From Devosia sp. (GTDB taxonomy: Bacteria; Pseudomonadota; Alphaproteobacteria; Rhizobiales; Devosiaceae), in assembly GCA_016793415.1 (NCBI GenBank), contig JAEUMC010000826.1, forward strand, positions 1 to 13,193: a DNA stretch of 13,193 nucleotides, written 5' to 3'. Shown one piece after another: positions 7,314-13,193 of the stretch (its first letter is position 1; each line of letters opens with the position of its first letter). Below the pieces are notes generated by a model. It did no database searches, was not told where the DNA came from, and worked only from the letters and a program-made list of their open reading frames with translations. Made by a program: the position numbers and the translations under genes.

Positions 7314-8507
7314 TCATTCCGAATGATGCCGAGCGGCCACCGGGTAGCGCTCGGGATGGCGGGCCAGTTCCACCGCCTCCCAGACCGCCACCAGCACCAC
7401 GATGCCCGTGGTCAGCGTGGAGAGCAGTAGCGGCGACAGGCCGGCGGCGAACGGGTAGAGAGCGACAACCGCGAGCAAACCACCGAAGCGCGGCATTGAC
7501 CAGTGCCCGAACACGGCGAGCTTGAACAGGGCCGCGCCAAAGAGGAACAGCGCCGGGCCGCCGAGGAGCACCAGAACGCTCGCCTGCTCCAGGTGCCCCA
7601 TCGGATGCGCCAGCACGATCTCGTCGCCGACCGCCGAAACGACAATACCGGCAACCAAGAGGATCGGCACATAGGTGTAGGCCTGCCGCGCCACGCGGCC
7701 CGGATCCGATGAGGTGGAGATCGCGGCGCTCGCGGCTTCTGCATGCTGGCCGAAGAATATCCACCACATGGCGATCGACTGCAGCAGCGACACGGTCATC
7801 GCCAGCACCACATCCGAGGTCCAGGCGAGCTCAGTGAAGCCGACCCCGGTGACAAGGATTGACTCGCCCAACGCAATCATGACGAACAGCCCGCTGCGCT
7901 CGGCCATGTGGCCGCCATCGACGTCCCAGTCGCGGGTATCGGTGCGCCCCAGGCCCGGCACCCAGAAGCCGAGTGCCGGCGACACGCTGTCGAGCGCCAC
8001 GGCGATCAGCCAGCAGACGAGCCGCGCTTCGCCGCCAGCGAGGCCGCCGACCACCCACAATGCAGCAGAGGCGGCGTACCAGGTGATGATGCGGACGAAG
8101 TTGCGATAGAGCGTCGGCCGGCCACGCACCGCCCAGAGCATGAAGGCAGTGCGCCCCAGCTGGAACACGGCAAAGGCGATGGCAAAGGCCAGGCCACGAT
8201 CGCCGAACGCCTCGGGGAGCGAACTCGACATCACTAGCCCGATGCCCATCAGCACGAACAGCATCAGCCGGACCAGCGGCTTCTCGGGGTCGAGCCAGTT
8301 GGTGATCCAGGCAGTGTCGATCCAGGCCCACCAGATCGCCAGCAGCAACAGCGCCGCCTCGAGCGCGCCAAGCCAGGTCAGGTGTTCGACCAGCGCATGC
8401 GAGATCTGGGTAACGGCGATGACGAAGACCAGATCAAAGAAAAGTTCTACCGACGTCACCTGGGCATGATGCTCAGAGTGGCGACTCCGCAGCAATGTGC
8501 CGACCAT
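7314..8507 (-). CDS. LtrA-family (low temperature requirement A) membrane protein
   Basis: 397 residues, multi-spanning inner-membrane protein of the low-temperature-requirement protein A family. Its hallmark N-terminal motif is present (residues 17-37: VTSVELFFDLVFVIAV continuing into TQISH), as is the second family signature HMAERSGLFVMIALGESIL (200-218). About ten hydrophobic spans follow, for example around 48-68, 79-98, 105-126, 138-155, 163-182, 206-224, 232-252, 278-294, 309-333 and 343-378. The family was named from a Listeria locus needed for growth in the cold; its biochemical activity is unknown. ATG 8507 has AGGGAG (8516-8521) 8 nt upstream. The gene lies between a small membrane protein gene and glyQ on the same strand. 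Confidence 0.92.
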   Translation of the reverse strand: MVGTLLRSRHSEHHAQVTSVELFFDLVFVIAVTQISHALVEHLTWLGALEAALLLLAIWWAWIDTAWITNWLDPEKPLVRLMLFVLMGIGLVMSSSLPEAFGDRGLAFAIAFAVFQLGRTAFMLWAVRGRPTLYRNFVRIITWYAASAALWVVGGLAGGEARLVCWLIAVALDSVSPALGFWVPGLGRTDTRDWDVDGGHMAERSGLFVMIALGESILVTGVGFTELAWTSDVVLAMTVSLLQSIAMWWIFFGQHAEAASAAISTSSDPGRVARQAYTYVPILLVAGIVVSAVGDEIVLAHPMGHLEQASVLVLLGGPALFLFGAALFKLAVFGHWSMPRFGGLLAVVALYPFAAGLSPLLLSTLTTGIVVLVAVWEAVELARHPERYPVAARHHSE

Positions 8508-8567
8508 GCTCGCGACTCCCTCTCGGCAAAGAGGCTAGCGGCCGGCTGCGAGCTTGTCGTCGCCTAT

Positions 8568-8786
8568 CTAGCGCCCGTCATCCTCAGGCGGCCGGAACTT
8601 GCCGTCCTTGTCGCGCTTCAAGGTGATGACGTCGGGCCGCTGGCGCTCGCGCAGGTCGCGCTCATGGCGCTCCTTGTCGAGTTGCTTGAACTGGCCGGTC
8701 CAATCCCGCCAGATCTTCCTCACGCCCCACAGGATCAGGAGGATGATCGCGCCGAAGATCAGGATGCGAAGCAGCGTGCCGGTCAT
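8568..8786 (-). CDS. Small single-span membrane protein, coupled to the S49 peptidase gene
   Basis: 72 residues. Residues 4-22 (TLLRILIFGAIILLILWGV) form one membrane span close to the N-terminus. The rest (23-72) is very polar and charged, with alternating Lys/Arg and Asp/Glu, probably helical up to about residue 50 (FKQLDKERHERDLRERQRP) and then an acidic-basic tail, presumably on the cytosolic side. The ATG comes 3 bp after the stop of the S49 peptidase gene (TAG, GCG, ATG) with only a weak Shine-Dalgarno, so its translation is probably coupled. Unknown function; a partner or regulator of the peptidase is possible from position only. Confidence 0.75.
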   Translation of the reverse strand: MTGTLLRILIFGAIILLILWGVRKIWRDWTGQFKQLDKERHERDLRERQRPDVITLKRDKDGKFRPPEDDGR

Positions 8787-8789
8787 CGC

Positions 8790-9614
8790 CTAGAGACCCA
8801 GCCGCGCCCAGACCGAACGGTCCTCGATGCTGGCGGCGATATCGCCGGTCAGCGCCGCGAGGCCGACACGCGGCAGGGTGAGCAGCCCACGCTTGGGCGC
8901 GATCGGCAGCAGCTCGACCTTGTCGCCGAAGCGGGTGCGCAGCACCTCGTGCAGGTCGCCGAGGCTATCCACCAGGCCAAGCTCGAGGCCTTTGACACCA
9001 CTCCAGAACTCACCGGTGAACAGCTGGTCGTCCGAGGCCTTCAGCCGCTCGCCGCGGCGCATTTTCACCCAATCGATGAAGACCTGGTGGATCTCGCTTT
9101 CCATCTGCTTGATCCGCTCCACGTCCTCCGGCTTTTCCGGCAGGAAAGGATCGAGGGTCGATTTGTTGCGGCCGGCGGTATGTACGCGGCGATCCACGCC
9201 GACCTTCTTCAGCGTCTCGACGAAGCCGAAGCTGGCAAAGATCACACCGATCGAGCCGACGATCGAAGAAGGGTCGGCGATGATCTCGTCACCCGCCGTG
9301 GCGATGAAGTAGCCGCCTGAGGCCGCTGCGTCCTCGACGAATACCAGTACCGGCTTGCCGTTCTCGTCGGCCAGATCCCTGATCCGCTTGGAGATCAATC
9401 GAGACTGCACGGCAGAGCCACCGGGCGAATTGATGACGAGGGCGACGGCAGGAGCGGATTTCACTGCGAAGGCGCGCTTCAGCAGCGGCGCCACGGCCTC
9501 GATGTTCAGCCGGCCGGGGCGCTGGTCGGCGGCGATCACGCCATGCAGCCGCACCACCGGAACGACCGGACCGGTCTGCCCCATCCTGCGTTTGATCCAC
9601 GACCGCAAACCCAT
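8790..9614 (-). CDS. sppA: S49 family serine peptidase (SppA/SohB-like)
   Basis: 274 residues, single-domain (short) form of the S49 signal-peptide-peptidase family, which degrades leftover signal peptides or membrane peptides. These enzymes use a Ser-Lys dyad: Ser99 in EDAAASGGYFIA and Lys151 in GRNKSTLDPF, 52 residues apart, the same spacing as in Bacillus SppA. INSPGGSA (61-68) and GSIGVIFASFG (120-130) are further family motifs. Residues 15-30 lack a proper hydrophobic span, so there is no obvious N-terminal membrane anchor; this form may be soluble in the cytosol or peripheral. GAGG (9621-9624) sits 6 nt before ATG 9614. The gene starts 48 bp after the methyltransferase gene, with a perfect dyad in the gap, and is followed by a coupled small membrane protein gene. 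Confidence 0.93.
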   Translation of the reverse strand: MGLRSWIKRRMGQTGPVVPVVRLHGVIAADQRPGRLNIEAVAPLLKRAFAVKSAPAVALVINSPGGSAVQSRLISKRIRDLADENGKPVLVFVEDAAASGGYFIATAGDEIIADPSSIVGSIGVIFASFGFVETLKKVGVDRRVHTAGRNKSTLDPFLPEKPEDVERIKQMESEIHQVFIDWVKMRRGERLKASDDQLFTGEFWSGVKGLELGLVDSLGDLHEVLRTRFGDKVELLPIAPKRGLLTLPRVGLAALTGDIAASIEDRSVWARLGL

Positions 9615-9634
9615 GTGACGCCTCGTTTTTGACC

Positions 9635-9652
9635 GGGCACATGTATGTGCCC
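9635..9652. other. Perfect 8-bp dyad upstream of the S49 peptidase gene
   Basis: On the minus strand, GGGCACAT-AC-ATGTGCCC is an inverted repeat of two 8-bp arms with a 2-bp centre. It fills most of the 48-bp gap between the methyltransferase stop and the peptidase start, 20 bp before the ATG and 10 bp before its Shine-Dalgarno. No T-run follows it on the minus strand (GGTCAAAAACGAGG), so it is not an intrinsic terminator. It could be an RNA hairpin at an mRNA processing site or a dimeric regulator's operator; the sequence does not decide. Confidence 0.5.
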
Positions 9653-9662
9653 AGCGGCGGGA

Positions 9663-10445
9663 TTACCAGATGAGGCGGGCGGCGCCGCGGAAGATGGCGT
9701 CGAACTCCAGATGGAAACCGCGCCCCACGGCTTGATGCATGGCCCGGGCGGCGAGCAGCGCGAACGGGGCGCGCGAGCCCTTGATGCCGCGGACCAGCAC
9801 CCGGCTTGCCGCCTCGCCGTCGCGCGGCAGCAGAGGCAGCACGGTAACAGCGCCGAACCGCCGGGTGAATGCTGCCAGCAGCAGCGGCAATGCTTCAGCG
9901 ACGTGGATGAAGATCACCTCGCCGCCGGGAGCCGCATGCGTTGCCGCGGTCTTGACCCAACGATCGAGCGCCTCGTCCTGCATGTGGCGCGCCCCGGCGC
10001 GGGCGCTTGAGGGGGCGGAGCCGCGGCCCGGATCGAAGAAGGGCGGATTGGCGATCACCGTGGCGAAATGGTCGGTGGCGAGGCCGGCCGCCGCCCTGAG
10101 GCGTCCCGGCGCCGTGAGGTCCAGGGTCAGTACCTTTGCGCGTCCCGACATCTGGTTGCCCGCGAGGTTCAGCACGGCGATGGCTGCCATTGCCGGATCG
10201 GCTTCGACGAGCGTGGCGGCGAGCTGCGGCAAATCGGCGAGCGCCACCAGCGAAGCCGTGCCGACCCCTGCCCCCAGATCGAGCAGGCTATGCGTATTGT
10301 CGCGTACCGCAGCCCCCAGCAACACCGAGTCCAGCCCGGCGCGGAAGCCCTTTTCGGGCTGCGACACGGTGAGGCGGCCACCCAAAAAGGCATCGCGCGT
10401 CAGCGTTTGTTGTTTTACAAGATCAGTGGCTTCGTCTAGGGACAT
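9663..10445 (-). CDS. N6-adenine methyltransferase, tRNA1(Val) A37 (TrmN6/YfiC) type
   Basis: 260 residues. A SAM-dependent methyltransferase with the TrmN6 start signature: TRDAFLGGRLTVSQP (16-30) then GFRAGLDSVLLGAA (33-46). SAM motif I is LLDLGAGVGTA (54-64) with an acidic motif II at VEADP (80-84). The catalytic NPPF (133-136) is the N6-adenine type motif. E. coli TrmN6 modifies A37 of tRNA1(Val); the same tRNA target is likely but unproven, since this family is easily confused with other NPPY methyltransferases. ATG 10445 has only a weak GGTG ahead. First gene of the minus-strand run toward glyQ, divergent from the polyprenyl synthase gene. Confidence 0.85.
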   Translation of the reverse strand: MSLDEATDLVKQQTLTRDAFLGGRLTVSQPEKGFRAGLDSVLLGAAVRDNTHSLLDLGAGVGTASLVALADLPQLAATLVEADPAMAAIAVLNLAGNQMSGRAKVLTLDLTAPGRLRAAAGLATDHFATVIANPPFFDPGRGSAPSSARAGARHMQDEALDRWVKTAATHAAPGGEVIFIHVAEALPLLLAAFTRRFGAVTVLPLLPRDGEAASRVLVRGIKGSRAPFALLAARAMHQAVGRGFHLEFDAIFRGAARLIW

Positions 10446-10475
10446 CGCACCATCGCGACAGTTCGCAGGCGCCCG

Positions 10476-10503
10476 ACTATAGGGTGCCGGATGCGTAGCT
10501 CAA
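10476..10503 (-). promoter_or_regulatory. Candidate promoter of the methyltransferase-peptidase run
   Basis: On the minus strand, TTGAGC (10503-10498) and TATAGT (10481-10476) are 16 bp apart. They match the sigma-70 consensus at four and five of six bases, the best promoter-like pair in the window. It lies in the 70-bp gap between the divergent methyltransferase and polyprenyl synthase genes; a start near 10469 would leave a leader of about 24 nt. The core CTATAG is itself a palindrome, so it could also contribute a -10 in the other direction, but no fitting -35 is seen there. Confidence 0.5.
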
Positions 10504-10515
10504 ACCGGGGATTTC

Positions 10516-11535
10516 ATGGCTCTATCGGCGGCAGCGGCAAACGAGGCGATGACCAGCGCCGGCGCGCTCGACCGGCTGCTCGACGCCACCCGGCCGGGGA
10601 TGGATCGCGTCAACGCGATGATCCTCGCCAAGGCCAGCTCGCATGTGGAACTGGTGCCGGAAGTGGCGCGCTACCTGATCGACGCGGGCGGCAAGCGGCT
10701 CAGGCCGATGCTGACCATCGCCGCGGCCATGCTGTTCGGCAAGTCGAACGGCAGCGAGGTCAATTTCGCTGCCGCTGTCGAGTTCATGCACAACGCGACT
10801 TTGCTGCATGACGACGTGGTCGACGAAAGCGACATGCGCCGGGGCCGCGCCGCCGCCCGCATGAAGTGGGGCAACCAGGCCAGCGTCCTGGTCGGCGATT
10901 TCCTGCTCGGGCAGGCCTTCATGATGATGGTCGATACCGGCAATATCGCTGCGCTCAAGGTGATCTCGCAGGCAGCAACGATCATCGCCGAGGGCGAGGT
11001 GCTGCAGCTCGCCAAGACGCGCGATCTCAGCGCCACCGCCGCCGACTACGACGAAGTGATCGGCGCCAAGACCGCCAAGCTGTTCGAGGCGGCGACCGAA
11101 GTGGGCGCCATGGCCGGTGGCGCCGATGCCGCCGGCTGCGAGGCACTCCGCCGCTACGGTCGCGAGCTCGGCTTCGCCTTCCAGCTGGTCGATGATGTGC
11201 TCGACTACCGCGGCGAGGCCGGCACGCTCGGCAAGAATACCGGCGACGACCTGCGTGAGGGCAAGATGACCCTGCCGGTGATCCTTGCGCTGCAGCAGGC
11301 GACGCCGGCTGAGCGCGAGACCGTGGCGAGAACACTCGGAACCGCCGACGCCGGAGGGGCTGAGCTCAAGCAGGTGGTGGCGATCTTTGATCGCTACGAC
11401 ACGCTGGGCCGCACCATCGAACAGGCGTTCACTCATGCTCACCGCGCCCGTGAGGCGCTGAAATCGCTGCCGCCGAGCGAGATGAAGGCGCTGCTCGGCG
11501 ATATCGCCGATTTCACTGTCGCCCGGGCCTACTGA
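10516..11535 (+). CDS. ispB: Long-chain polyprenyl diphosphate synthase (octaprenyl/decaprenyl type)
   Basis: 339 residues, trans-isoprenyl diphosphate synthase that adds IPP units to an allylic starter to build the ubiquinone side chain. GGKRLRPM (58-65) binds substrate. The first aspartate-rich motif is LLHDDVVDESDMRRGR (Asp99, Asp100, Asp103) and the second is LVDDVLDYRG (Asp226, Asp227, Asp230). GDDLREGKMTLP (243-254) is the usual downstream signature. Alanine rather than a bulky residue five positions before the first motif (HNATLLHDD) suits long products. Relatives in this order normally make Q-10, so decaprenyl is likely, but chain length cannot be read with certainty. GGGGA (10507-10511) lies just upstream of ATG 10516. 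Converges on ispE, 12 bp between the stops. Confidence 0.93.
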   Translation: MALSAAAANEAMTSAGALDRLLDATRPGMDRVNAMILAKASSHVELVPEVARYLIDAGGKRLRPMLTIAAAMLFGKSNGSEVNFAAAVEFMHNATLLHDDVVDESDMRRGRAAARMKWGNQASVLVGDFLLGQAFMMMVDTGNIAALKVISQAATIIAEGEVLQLAKTRDLSATAADYDEVIGAKTAKLFEAATEVGAMAGGADAAGCEALRRYGRELGFAFQLVDDVLDYRGEAGTLGKNTGDDLREGKMTLPVILALQQATPAERETVARTLGTADAGGAELKQVVAIFDRYDTLGRTIEQAFTHAHRAREALKSLPPSEMKALLGDIADFTVARAY

Positions 11536-11547
11536 AGGCTGGTTCGT

Positions 11548-12423
11548 TCAGCTGATCACCGGCGCTGCCGCCACCCAGAACTGCGGATACTTGGCGCGCA
11601 TGTCGTGCGCGGCCTGATGCGCTTGGGCTGCCGAGCCGAACAGGCCGAACACGGTGCCGCCAGAGCCTGACATGCGGGCCAGCGCGCAACCATCGAGCAC
11701 CCGCAGTTCGCGCAGCAGCTCGCCGATCGCCGGCACCAGGGCGATGGCGGCGGGTTCGAGATCGTTGCGGGTCTCGGCCAGCCACAGCCCGAGTTGCGCC
11801 GGCCGGGTCAGCGGCTGCGGCAGTGCCGGCATCGGTGGATTGGTGCGCTGCTCGAGCCGGCGGAACACATCGGCGGTCACCACCGGCACCAGCGGGTTGA
11901 CCAGTACCAGGTGGGTGGGCGGAAAGCCGCGTAGCGGGTGGATGATCTCGCCGACGCCGCGCACTTCCGAGGGCTGCGACAGCAGGCAGACCGGCACGTC
12001 GGCGCCCAGCGTCAGCGCCAGCGCATTGAGCTCGCTGAGTTCGAGATCGCCGCCCGCCATGCCGGTGAGCAGGCGGAGCATGGCGGCGGCGTCAGCCGAG
12101 CCGCCGCCTATCCCGGCCGCCACCGGCAGGTTCTTGGTCAGGGCGATGTCGAGGCCATCGGGCAGGCGATCCGGCCAGCGGGCGCGGAACGCCTTGACGG
12201 CGCGCATCACCAGGTTGGAATCCCCGCCGCCCGCTGCCGCCGCGAACGGACCGGTGACGCGCAGCCGGTCGGTCTTGGCCGGATGTGCCGTCACCTCGTC
12301 GGCGACATCGACAAACACCACCAGGCTTTCAAGCTCATGGTAGCCATCGGCGCGCCGGCCGGTGACGTGCAAAGCCAGGTTGACCTTGGCGGGTGCCGCC
12401 TCGGAGAGTGAGCCCTGCAGCAT
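11548..12423 (-). CDS. ispE: 4-diphosphocytidyl-2-C-methyl-D-erythritol kinase
   Basis: 291 residues, GHMP-family kinase that phosphorylates CDP-methylerythritol in the MEP pathway. The N-terminal substrate segment APAKVNLALHVTGRRADGYH has the conserved Lys13. The ATP loop is LPVAAGIGGGSADAAA (99-114). The catalytic Asp142 is in LGADVPVC. The C-terminal GHMP motif is MSGSGGTVFGLF. The frame is open upstream to 12684, but that part only shadows the TPR gene; ATG 12423 gives the normal N-terminus and lies one base after the TPR stop (TAG, C, ATG), indicating translational coupling because no good Shine-Dalgarno is seen. The upstream TPR gene and ispE form a pair often found together in this order. 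It shares a pathway with ispH at 2563. Confidence 0.96.
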   Translation of the reverse strand: MLQGSLSEAAPAKVNLALHVTGRRADGYHELESLVVFVDVADEVTAHPAKTDRLRVTGPFAAAAGGGDSNLVMRAVKAFRARWPDRLPDGLDIALTKNLPVAAGIGGGSADAAAMLRLLTGMAGGDLELSELNALALTLGADVPVCLLSQPSEVRGVGEIIHPLRGFPPTHLVLVNPLVPVVTADVFRRLEQRTNPPMPALPQPLTRPAQLGLWLAETRNDLEPAAIALVPAIGELLRELRVLDGCALARMSGSGGTVFGLFGSAAQAHQAAHDMRAKYPQFWVAAAPVIS

Positions 12424-12424
12424 G

Positions 12425-13193
12425 CTACTGGGCGGGCGTGGCCTGACCTTCCGCCACCGGGCCAGCATCGGGGGCCGGCGAGACGGCATCGAGACCGTCG
12501 GCGAGTTTCTTGGCCACCCGTTCCTTGACCGCGCCTTCCTTGTCGACGGCCGCGGCAATGTTCCACTGGAAGCGGGCTTCGAGCTTGCGGCCGGCGCGCC
12601 AGTAGGCGTCACCAAGATGGTCGTTGATCTCCGGGTCGGTCGAGCGCAGCTGCACCGCGGTTTCGAGCTGCTTGACCGCATCATCGAAGCGGCCGAGGCG
12701 GTAGAAGGCCCAGCCCAGACTGTCGATGATGTAGCCGTCGTTCGGCGACGCCGCTACGGCCTTCTCGATCATGTCGAGCGCCGGCATCAGGTTCACGCCC
12801 TGATCGACCCAGCTGTAGCCCAGATAGTTCAGCACCTGCGGCTGGTCCGGGTTCAGCTCCAGCGCGCGCTTGAAATCGACCTCGGCCTTGTCCCACTGCT
12901 TGGCGCGCTCGTAGGCGATGCCGCGCACGTAGTAAAAGCGCCAGTCGCCCGGTGCATCGCCGCCGGCGACGCCGAGCGCCTTGGTGTAAGTGTCGGCTGC
13001 CTCGGCATCTTTCTGCGCCGCGCGCTGCATGTCGCCGAGCACCGAAAGCGCCTCGAGGTCATTGGGGTTGGAAGCGACGATATTGCCGAGCCGGCGCAAC
13101 GCTTCATCGCGGTTGCCCGTGGCGCTCAGGTTCTCGGCGACGCGCACCACTGCCATCGGCTTCATCGGCGAATCCGCGGGCAGCTTGTCGTAG
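12425..13193 (-). CDS. TPR-repeat protein, C-terminal part (runs off right edge)
   Basis: About 255 residues are visible and the frame stays open to the last base: codons before ATG 13165 read YDKLPADSP, so that ATG is internal and the real start lies outside the window. The whole visible part is tetratricopeptide repeats, for example ALSVLGDMQRAAQKDAEAAD, FYYVRGIAYERAKQWDKAEV, VLNYLGYSWVDQGVNL, IIDSLGWAFYRLGRFDDAV and INDHLGDAYWRAGRKLEA, followed by a low-complexity Ala/Pro tail. Such proteins in alphaproteobacteria are usually 550-620 residues, often exported, and are scaffolds of unknown partner. One base separates its stop from the ispE start. Any signal peptide would be outside the window. 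Confidence 0.9.
   Translation of the reverse strand, partial: YDKLPADSPMKPMAVVRVAENLSATGNRDEALRRLGNIVASNPNDLEALSVLGDMQRAAQKDAEAADTYTKALGVAGGDAPGDWRFYYVRGIAYERAKQWDKAEVDFKRALELNPDQPQVLNYLGYSWVDQGVNLMPALDMIEKAVAASPNDGYIIDSLGWAFYRLGRFDDAVKQLETAVQLRSTDPEINDHLGDAYWRAGRKLEARFQWNIAAAVDKEGAVKERVAKKLADGLDAVSPAPDAGPVAEGQATPAQ

Noticed and set aside
8382..9320. Plus-strand open frame (312 codons) opposite the S49 peptidase
   Set aside because: Shadow of the minus-strand peptidase and LtrA genes; no domain, and it crosses three gene boundaries.
11548..12684. IspE with an 87-residue N-terminal extension
   Set aside because: The extension is the shadow of the TPR gene and is Arg/Ser/Pro-rich; the ATG at 12423 gives the normal IspE N-terminus.
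12425..13165. Complete 246-residue TPR protein starting at ATG 13165
   Set aside because: The frame continues without a stop to the window edge with TPR-protein-like sequence, so the gene is partial.

Overview
The window is GC-rich chromosomal DNA with closely packed housekeeping genes, several GTG starts, many 1-4 bp gene overlaps and almost no intergenic space. The protein types (alphaproteobacterial-style IspH, a separate GlyQ subunit, a TPR protein ahead of IspE, a long-chain polyprenyl synthase) point to an alphaproteobacterium of the order Hyphomicrobiales. A Devosia-like genus is my best guess, made from memory of gene content and not from any search. There are no rRNA, tRNA, CRISPR, phage, transposase or plasmid signals, so this looks like core chromosome rather than an island.

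Layout from left to right. Positions 1-151 hold a C/G-tract, multiply palindromic intergenic repeat with a G-quadruplex-type motif. Next, on the minus strand, is a 750-residue pyruvate phosphate dikinase (PPDK)-like protein whose ATP-grasp half is shrunken and has lost key residues, while its phospho-histidine and PEP/pyruvate domains are intact. A 158-bp divergent promoter region separates it from a plus-strand operon: ispH, two tandem paralogous GNAT acetyltransferases and rnhA. These four genes are joined by three successive 4-nt stop/start overlaps. A small secreted protein and a six-helix membrane protein follow on the same strand and end at a bidirectional hairpin terminator (6287-6315).

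From 10445 back to 6317 a minus-strand run reads: tRNA1(Val)-type N6-adenine methyltransferase, S49 peptidase (SppA/SohB type), a 72-residue single-span membrane protein, an LtrA-family membrane protein and glyQ. Candidate promoters lie in front of the methyltransferase and in front of glyQ. glyS is not next to glyQ. A long-chain (probably decaprenyl) diphosphate synthase gene diverges from the methyltransferase and converges on ispE. ispE follows, one base after its stop codon, a TPR-protein gene that runs off the right edge.

Functionally the window brings together three isoprenoid steps (IspE and IspH of the MEP pathway, and the polyprenyl synthase that uses its products, probably for the ubiquinone side chain), translation and RNA maintenance (GlyQ, tRNA methyltransferase, RNase HI), central carbon or phosphotransfer metabolism (PPDK-like) and envelope functions (S49 peptidase, LtrA, two uncharacterised membrane proteins, one secreted protein). 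I see no clear new defence or mobile system. The most unusual item is the PPDK-like protein with a degenerate nucleotide-binding domain.
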